Shown here in pieces: positions 32,420 to 36,612 of a stretch of 36,612 nt of DNA. The number at the start of each line of letters is the position of its first letter. Positions within the stretch are counted from its first letter, which is position 1. Below the pieces are notes generated by a model. That model saw nothing but the letters and a program-made list of their open reading frames with translations, had not been told where the DNA came from and did no database searches. Both the position numbers and the translations under genes were made by a program. This DNA is from an uncultured beta proteobacterium. Its GTDB lineage: Bacteria; Pseudomonadota; Gammaproteobacteria; Burkholderiales; Burkholderiaceae_C. Location: the NCBI GenBank assembly GCA_903886275.1, contig CAISLN010000132.1, positions 1 through 36,612 of the forward strand. Direction: 5' to 3'.

Positions 32420-33688
32420 ATGAAAAAAATTCTGACCGTATTTATCCTGCTTGTATTGCAGATTAGCGCCTGGGCACAGTTTCGTGTCGAGGTCTCCGGG
32501 GTGGGCCTGACCCAGATCCCCGTGGCCATTGCCGCCTTCAAGGGCGAAGAGACAGCGGCACAAAAAATCTCTGCCTTGGTGCAGGCCGATCTGGAGCGCA
32601 GCGGGCAGTTTCGCGGCGTGGACAGTTCCGGTGCCAATCTGGACGACAGCTCCCGCCCCGACTTCTCGAGCTGGCGCCAAAAAACGGCCGACGCCTTGTT
32701 GGCGGGCAGCGTAACGCGTCTGGCCGATGGTCGCTTTGATGTGCGCATGCACCTGTGGGATGTGGTGCGGGGCCAAGACCTGGGCTCACAAAGCAAGGCC
32801 GTTGTGCAGGCCGATCTGCGTTTGGCGGCCCACGAAATCGCCGACTATGTCTATGAAAAGCTGACCGGCGAAAAGGGCGTTTTCTCCACCCGCATCGCCT
32901 ATGTGACCAAGCGGGGGCAAAGCTTCAATCTGTGGGTGGCCGATGCCGACGGTGAGGGTGCGCAAAGTGCGCTCAGCAGTTCTGAGCCCATTATTTCGCC
33001 GGCCTGGGCGCCCAACGGCAAACAGCTGGCCTATGTGTCGTTTGAGGCGCGCAAACCCACCATTTATGTGCACGAGGTCGCTAGCGGCAAGCGGCGCCTA
33101 GTCGCCAACTTCAAGGGCTCCAACAGTGCGCCCGCTTGGTCACCGGACGGTCGCACGCTGGCCTTGACGCTGAGCCGCGATGGGGGCTCACAACTCAATT
33201 TGCTGGACCTGGGCATCGCGGGTTCCGAGCCGCGCCGCATTGCCCAGTCCTCGTCCATCGATACCGAGCCGGCATTTACGGCCGACGGCAAGACCATTTA
33301 TTTCGTCAGTGACCGTGGCGGCTCACCCCAGATTTACCGGGTGCTCTTGGCAGGAGGAAGTCCGGAGCGCGTTACATTCAATGGCAGCTACAACATCTCG
33401 CCAGCGCTGAGTCCCGATGGACGCTGGTTGGCCTACATATCGCGCATCAGCGGTGCCTTCAAGTTGCATGTTATGGAGTTGGCATCGGGCAACGGCGTTG
33501 CCATCACCGACACCGCGGCGGATGAGCGGCCCAGCTTTTCGCCCAATAGCCGGATGTTGATTTATGCAACCCAGCAACAGGGCAAGGAAGCCTTGATGAC
33601 GACCACCCTGGATGGAAAGATCAAGGCGCGGTTGGCGGGACAGACCGGCGATATTCGGGAGCCCAACTGGGGTTCTTTTCAGAAATAG
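32420..33688 (+). CDS. tolB: Tol-Pal system periplasmic beta-propeller protein TolB
   Basis: A 422-residue periplasmic protein that binds Pal and helps keep the outer membrane attached during division. A signal peptide is visible (MKKILTVFILLVLQISAWAQ, cleavage near residue 20). The N-terminal alpha/beta domain includes IPVAIAAFKGEE. The C-terminal six-bladed propeller shows repeated WSPDG-like motifs (AWAPNGKQLAYVS, AWSPDGRTLALTL, ALSPDGRWLAYIS). I place the start at 32420 because the signal peptide begins there; the frame extends 13 codons upstream into the glycosyltransferase. tolQ, tolR and tolA, normally just upstream, are absent from this position. Confidence 0.97.
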   Translation: MKKILTVFILLVLQISAWAQFRVEVSGVGLTQIPVAIAAFKGEETAAQKISALVQADLERSGQFRGVDSSGANLDDSSRPDFSSWRQKTADALLAGSVTRLADGRFDVRMHLWDVVRGQDLGSQSKAVVQADLRLAAHEIADYVYEKLTGEKGVFSTRIAYVTKRGQSFNLWVADADGEGAQSALSSSEPIISPAWAPNGKQLAYVSFEARKPTIYVHEVASGKRRLVANFKGSNSAPAWSPDGRTLALTLSRDGGSQLNLLDLGIAGSEPRRIAQSSSIDTEPAFTADGKTIYFVSDRGGSPQIYRVLLAGGSPERVTFNGSYNISPALSPDGRWLAYISRISGAFKLHVMELASGNGVAITDTAADERPSFSPNSRMLIYATQQQGKEALMTTTLDGKIKARLAGQTGDIREPNWGSFQK

Positions 33689-33712
33689 TAAATTGTTAAG
33701 AAGGAGTTTGGA

Positions 33713-34243
33713 ATGAAGCGTACTTTGGTGGTTCTCGGTTTGGTGGCGATGCTGAGCGCATGTGGTTCGGCCGTGAAGCTGGACAACGTGCCCGTAGTAG
33801 ACCGTTCGGGTTCTGGCGTAGACGCCAGCAAGAACGCAAATGGCGCTGCAGTGGGCCAGAGCACGGTTGCCTCGGTGGACCTGTCCCAATCGGCCCAGGA
33901 TGCAGCCATGCGGGCCACTGCACGCGTGGTGTACTTTGACTACGACAGCTATGTCATTCGCCCCGAGTTCCAGTCCACCGTCGAAGCGCATGCCAAATAC
34001 ATTCGCGCCGACAAGAGCCGCAAGGTCGTGCTTGAAGGCCACACCGACGAGCGCGGTGGCCGCGAGTACAACCTCGCCCTGGGTCAAAAGCGTGCCGAAG
34101 CGGTTCGCAAGGCGCTGAGCCTCTTGGGTGTGGCCGAAGCGCAGCTCGAGGCGGTGAGCTTCGGCAAGGAAAAGCCTGCTGCGCAGGGTTCCACCGAAAC
34201 GGCCATGGAACAGAACCGTCGCGCTGAAATTTCTTACCGTTGA
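33713..34243 (+). CDS. pal: Peptidoglycan-associated lipoprotein Pal
   Basis: A 176-residue outer-membrane lipoprotein. The lipobox is LSAC at residues 14-17, so C17 is lipidated; residue 18 is Gly, not Asp, consistent with outer-membrane sorting. After a flexible linker comes an OmpA-like peptidoglycan-binding domain: VVYFDYDSYVIRPEFQ, VVLEGHTDERGGREYNLALGQKRAEAV. A strong AAGGAG (33701-33706) lies six bases before the ATG. It follows tolB by 24 bases and overlaps or abuts cpoB, the usual tolB-pal-cpoB order. Confidence 0.97.
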   Translation: MKRTLVVLGLVAMLSACGSAVKLDNVPVVDRSGSGVDASKNANGAAVGQSTVASVDLSQSAQDAAMRATARVVYFDYDSYVIRPEFQSTVEAHAKYIRADKSRKVVLEGHTDERGGREYNLALGQKRAEAVRKALSLLGVAEAQLEAVSFGKEKPAAQGSTETAMEQNRRAEISYR

Positions 34244-34254
34244 GCGCCTTGAAC

Positions 34255-35040
34255 ATGTTGATGCGGTCCTTTTTGTTGCGCGCAACGGCTTGTGCCTGCC
34301 TGGTTTTGGCGGCGAGTTCTGCCTCTGCCGGCCTCTTCGATGACGAAGAGGCCAGGAGAGCCATTCTGGATCTGCGTCAGCGCATAGATGCCGTGCGCCA
34401 GGATTCTGACAAAAAAAGTGCCGAAGCGGCACAGCGTTCGTCCGAAGAGGGTGCGCAGCTTCGACGCAGCATTCTGGATTTGCAGAACCAACTTGAAACC
34501 ATGCGTGCCGATGTTGCCAAGTTGCGTGGCCAGAATGAGCAACTGGCCCGCGACTTGTCGGATTCCCAGCGCCGCCTCAAAGATGCCAGCGTGTCACTGG
34601 ATGATCGGCTGCGCAAATTTGAGCCGATGTCCGTGACCGTAGACGGCAAGGAGTTTCTTGCCGACCCGGCCGAGAAGCGTGAATTCGACGCGAACCTGGC
34701 GCTGTTCCGAAAAGGCGACTTTGCGCTTGCGACGAACAGCTTTGTCGACTTCCTGAACCGCAATCCGCAGAGCGGCTACCGCGCCTCTGCCTTGTTCTGG
34801 TTGGGCAACGCCCAATACGCCAACAAGGATTGCAAGAGTGCAGTGGTGAATTTTCGCAGCCTGGTTGTGCTGGCTCCCAGCCATGTGCACGCGCCCGATG
34901 CCATGCTGACGATTGCCAATTGCCAGTTGGAGAGCAAGGAAACCAAGGGCGGGCGCAAGACGTTGGAAGAGTTGATGTCCAGCTATCCGGGAACCGACGC
35001 CGCCAATGCAGCCAAGGACCGGCTTGGTCGCTTGAAATAG
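34255..35040 (+). CDS. cpoB: Cell division coordinator CpoB (YbgF)
   Basis: A periplasmic protein of about 261 residues that links peptidoglycan synthesis with Tol-Pal-driven outer-membrane constriction. It has a signal peptide (hydrophobic core, then SSASAGLFDDEEARR). A trimerising coiled coil covers about residues 32-120 (AILDLRQRIDAVRQD ... LRKFEP), and a C-terminal TPR domain covers about 140-260 (EFDANLALFRKGDFALATNSFVDFLNRNP, SALFWLGNAQYANKDCKSAVVNF). The start is uncertain: TTG at 34240 overlapping the pal stop, ATG at 34255, or ATG at 34261; I prefer 34255. It completes the pal-cpoB pair. Confidence 0.93.
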   Translation: MLMRSFLLRATACACLVLAASSASAGLFDDEEARRAILDLRQRIDAVRQDSDKKSAEAAQRSSEEGAQLRRSILDLQNQLETMRADVAKLRGQNEQLARDLSDSQRRLKDASVSLDDRLRKFEPMSVTVDGKEFLADPAEKREFDANLALFRKGDFALATNSFVDFLNRNPQSGYRASALFWLGNAQYANKDCKSAVVNFRSLVVLAPSHVHAPDAMLTIANCQLESKETKGGRKTLEELMSSYPGTDAANAAKDRLGRLK

Positions 35041-35047
35041 GTTCACC

Positions 35048-35830
35048 TTGTCTGATATACAAGCCGATGCGGCTCGACGTTTTGGAGGGCTGCAGCGCCT
35101 GTATGGCGTGGCGCCCGCCGAGCGTATCCAAAGCAGCCATGTCGCCATTGTCGGAATCGGTGGCGTGGGCTCTTGGATTGCCGAGGCACTGGCCCGCAGC
35201 GGAGTGGGTGAAGTGACCCTGATCGACATGGACCATGTTGCCGAGTCCAATATCAACCGCCAGATCCACGCCCTGACCTCCACACTGGGCATGGCCAAGA
35301 TCGAGGCCATGCGCGAACGCATAGCCTACATCAACCCGGCTTGTCTTGTGCACTGTGTAGACGCCTTTGCAGAGCCCGACAACTGGCCGCAATTGCTGCC
35401 CGCCAATGTCACCGCTGTGGTGGACGCCTGTGACCAGGTCAAATCCAAGACAGCCATGGCCGACTGGGCCAGACGCACCAAGACCCTCTTTGTCTGTGTG
35501 GGGGCTGCCGGCGGCAAACGCCATGGGCATTTGGTGGACGTGGCCGACCTGTCCCAGGTGACCCACGATCCCTTGCTTGCACAGGTGCGCTACAACCTGC
35601 GCAAATTTCATGGTGCACCCAGAGAGGGAAAATCCCTGGGCGTGCATTGCGTGTTCAGCCGCGAAGCAGTGGCCGCGCCCGACCCTTCCTGTGCGATTCA
35701 GTCGGACGGAACATTGAACTGCCATGGCTATGGTTCATCGGTCACCGTGACCGCAAGCTTTGGCATGTGCGCGGCAGGTTTGGTCATGGATAAAATTTCT
35801 CAGGCCTCTCTCGGAGAGGAACGAAATTAA
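35048..35830 (+). CDS. tcdA: tRNA threonylcarbamoyladenosine dehydratase
   Basis: A 260-residue E1-like (ThiF/MoeB-type) enzyme that uses ATP to cyclise t6A37 to ct6A in ANN-decoding tRNAs. The nucleotide-binding motif is VGIGGVGSWIAEALARSG (about 35-52), with the ATP-ribose-binding Asp in LIDMDHVAESNINRQ near residue 60. VVDACDQVKSKTAM and the later KSLGVHCVFSREAV block are TcdA/CsdL-like. The start is a TTG at 35048, seven bases after cpoB; no better start exists upstream of the Rossmann core. It sits immediately before two tRNA-Lys genes, whose products (ANN-reading) would be substrates. Confidence 0.93.
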   Translation: MSDIQADAARRFGGLQRLYGVAPAERIQSSHVAIVGIGGVGSWIAEALARSGVGEVTLIDMDHVAESNINRQIHALTSTLGMAKIEAMRERIAYINPACLVHCVDAFAEPDNWPQLLPANVTAVVDACDQVKSKTAMADWARRTKTLFVCVGAAGGKRHGHLVDVADLSQVTHDPLLAQVRYNLRKFHGAPREGKSLGVHCVFSREAVAAPDPSCAIQSDGTLNCHGYGSSVTVTASFGMCAAGLVMDKISQASLGEERN

Positions 35831-35833
35831 CGT

Positions 35834-35839
35834 TATAAT
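35834..35839 (+). promoter_or_regulatory. Candidate -10 box (TATAAT) for the tRNA-Lys genes
   Basis: A consensus TATAAT lies 47 bases upstream of the first tRNA, right after the tcdA stop. No recognisable -35 is found at 16-18 bases upstream (that region is inside tcdA), so it may be weak or rely on other contacts. Position fits a short tRNA leader. Confidence 0.4.
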
Positions 35840-35886
35840 TTGAGGCTGGGCAGATTACAAGGATGGCAACGTCTAAGTAAACTGAA

Positions 35887-35962
35887 GGGACGTTAGCTCA
35901 GTTGGTAGAGCAGCGGACTTTTAATCCGTTTGTCGTGGGTTCGACCCCCGCACGTCCCACCA
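35887..35962 (+). tRNA. tRNA-Lys (anticodon TTT)
   Basis: A 76-base cloverleaf including an encoded CCA. The acceptor stem GGGACGT pairs with ACGTCCC; the D-arm is AGCTCAGTTGGTAGAGC; the anticodon loop is CTTTTAA with TTT at 35920-35922; the T-arm carries GTTCGAC. It reads AAA and, by wobble, AAG. Confidence 0.97.
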
Positions 35963-35982
35963 GGAAAGTTTTTTAGTTTTGT

Positions 35983-36058
35983 GGGTTCTTAGCTCAGCTG
36001 GTAGAGCAGCGGACTCTTAATCCGTAGGTCGCGAGTTCGAATCTCGCAGAACCCACCA
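35983..36058 (+). tRNA. tRNA-Lys (anticodon CTT)
   Basis: A 76-base cloverleaf with encoded CCA, 20 bases after the first. The acceptor GGGTTCT pairs with AGAACCC; the D-arm is AGCTCAGCTGGTAGAGC; the anticodon loop CTCTTAA has CTT at 36016-36018; the T-arm carries GTTCGAA. It reads AAG. The anticodon arm resembles the neighbour's, so the pair may be an old duplication with a changed anticodon. Confidence 0.97.
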
Positions 36059-36094
36059 CAAAAAAGCAAGAGCACAAGCGGCTTGCAACGGAAG

Positions 36095-36120
36095 TGCCCA
36101 CTAATAAGTGGGCATTTTTG
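36095..36120 (+). terminator. Rho-independent terminator after the tRNA genes
   Basis: TGCCCACT (36095-36102), loop AATA, AGTGGGCA (36107-36114), then TTTTTG and a further TTT. A perfect 8-bp stem with a T-tract, 36 bases after the second tRNA. Confidence 0.9.
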
Positions 36121-36136
36121 TTTGTGCCTGAATTTA

Positions 36137-36157
36137 GGATGTAAGGGCGGATGTAAG
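36137..36157 (+). repeat. Direct repeat GGATGTAAG x2
   Basis: GGATGTAAG at 36137-36145 and again at 36149-36157, three bases (GGC) apart, about 80 bases after the 3' end of tRNA-Lys(CTT). The spacing of 12 bases, about one helical turn, resembles paired arm-type sites of tyrosine recombinases; that reading is inference. Confidence 0.6.
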
Positions 36158-36202
36158 ACGGTTTCAGGAATACAGTGCCAGCAGAAACCACCCGGCCACC
36201 GG

Positions 36203-36252
36203 TTCAACGGTCGTTGCTTTTTCGTTCAACGGAACTTCAACGGTCGTTGCTT
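36203..36252 (+). repeat. Direct repeat TTCAACGGTCGTTGCTT x2, 33-bp period
   Basis: Exact 17-base copies at 36203-36219 and 36236-36252. Each holds a small inverted repeat CAACG-GT-CGTTG. A third partial TTCAACGG starts at 36225 between them, inside GTTC-AACG-GAAC. Function unknown. Confidence 0.7.
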
Positions 36253-36587
36253 GGGCGTTGGGCCAGAATCCCATGCAAGCCCCTTGGCGGCACGGTGCAG
36301 GCACGGTTAGATAACGGTTGCCTAACGCGCTCAAAAGTGAGCCGGTCACGCCTGGTCTGGTTGGATACGTCGGCTATCGACGCGTAACGGTCATTCGGCT
36401 GGGCACGCGATGGCAACTCGCAGGCACTGCGGTTTGGTGCCCGCCGTGTGGTGTAACGCCGCGCACGCGATCAGGGCAATTGCATTTACCCCCGAGCCTG
36501 AAGGTCCAAGAGTGATTCTCTGTAACCAGGGAGTCGGTCAGCGGTTTTTCGGCGACTTCGCAAGCTGCGTTTGGGGTATTGCTGATC

Positions 36588-36605
36588 TTGACGCAGTAGC
36601 GTCAA
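36588..36605. repeat. Inverted repeat TTGACGC-AGTA-GCGTCAA
   Basis: A perfect 7-base inverted repeat with a 4-base spacer, 18 bases in total, seven bases from the window end. The size and symmetry suit an operator for a dimeric regulator of a gene beyond the edge; there is no T-tract, so a terminator is unlikely. Confidence 0.6.
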
Positions 36606-36612
36606 AGCGAAC

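Larger units (their letters stand above)
36121..36612. other. Gene-free, repeat-rich stretch after the tRNA-Lys genes
   Basis: I see no convincing coding region on either strand here: the open frames are short, rich in Arg/Pro/Thr and match no family I recognise. It contains several short repeats: GGATGTAAG twice (36137-36145, 36149-36157), TTCAACGGTCGTTGCTT twice (36203-36219, 36236-36252), GGCACGGT twice (36289-36296, 36300-36307), GCACGCGAT twice (36403-36411, 36463-36471), and an inverted repeat at 36588-36605. This density is unlike the rest of the window and fits the edge of an integrated element, but no integrase is visible. Confidence 0.6.

Noticed and set aside
35989..36207. Minus-strand open frame ending in an IRTRDLRIKSPLLYQLS-like peptide
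   Set aside because: It is the antisense of tRNA-Lys(CTT); this peptide is a well-known spurious product of tRNA regions.
36306..36366. Integron attC-like elements (GTTAGAT, GCCTAAC, GTTGGAT)
   Set aside because: Core-like heptamers occur, but the span from GCCTAAC to GTTGGAT is only 47 bases, the end boxes pair poorly and no integron integrase or cassette is visible.

Overview
The window reads as a chromosomal segment of a Gram-negative betaproteobacterium of the order Burkholderiales, most likely family Comamonadaceae (Rhodoferax/Polaromonas/Acidovorax-like). Support comes from high G+C, densely packed genes with 1-4 base overlaps, frequent GTG and TTG starts, a RisA/RisS-like two-component pair, a poly-hydroxybutyrate-type 3-hydroxybutyrate dehydrogenase, and the block yebC-purD-acyltransferase-hemF-nadD-rsfS-rlmH-maf-rng. 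Genus assignment is inference; no rRNA is present.

Layout. 1-2970: the 3' end of a two-partner-secretion exoprotein made of YDG-type repeats, then its outer-membrane transporter. 3067-7662: a complete branched-chain amino acid/amide-type ABC importer in the order ATPase, ATPase, binding protein, permease, permease. 7702-10299: ispF, converging on an OmpR/EnvZ-like pair read leftwards. 10458-11556: a small secreted protein and a SIMPL-domain periplasmic protein, divergent from the response regulator. 11617-13345: 3-hydroxybutyrate dehydrogenase divergent from an alpha/beta hydrolase. 13373-18016: a RelA-type (p)ppGpp synthetase, then leftward herA-like ATPase and upp. 18075-25633: the tightly packed housekeeping run from yebC to rng. 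25643-32409: cell-surface polysaccharide/LPS genes (deacetylase, three glycosyltransferases, O-antigen ligase, MsbA-like exporter). 32420-35830: tolB, pal, cpoB and tcdA. 35887-36058: two tRNA-Lys genes (anticodons TTT and CTT) followed by a strong intrinsic terminator. 36121-36612: no recognisable gene, but several short direct and inverted repeats.

How the parts work together. Much of the content concerns the envelope: adhesin export, LPS core/O-antigen assembly and export, the periplasmic/outer-membrane half of Tol-Pal, and a RisA/RisS-like regulator of the kind that often controls envelope genes. The housekeeping run links translation and RNA maintenance (YebC, RsfS, RlmH, RNase G, Maf) with cofactor and nucleotide synthesis (PurD, HemF, NadD).

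I did not find a clear undescribed multi-gene system. The least explained items are a 140-residue lysine/alanine-rich tail on RsfS, a 9-bp inverted pair with OmpR-like half-sites before the response regulator, a near-perfect palindrome spanning the rlmH stop codon, tolB-pal-cpoB without tolQRA directly upstream, and the repeat-rich gene-free stretch after the tRNAs, which could be the edge of an integrated element.
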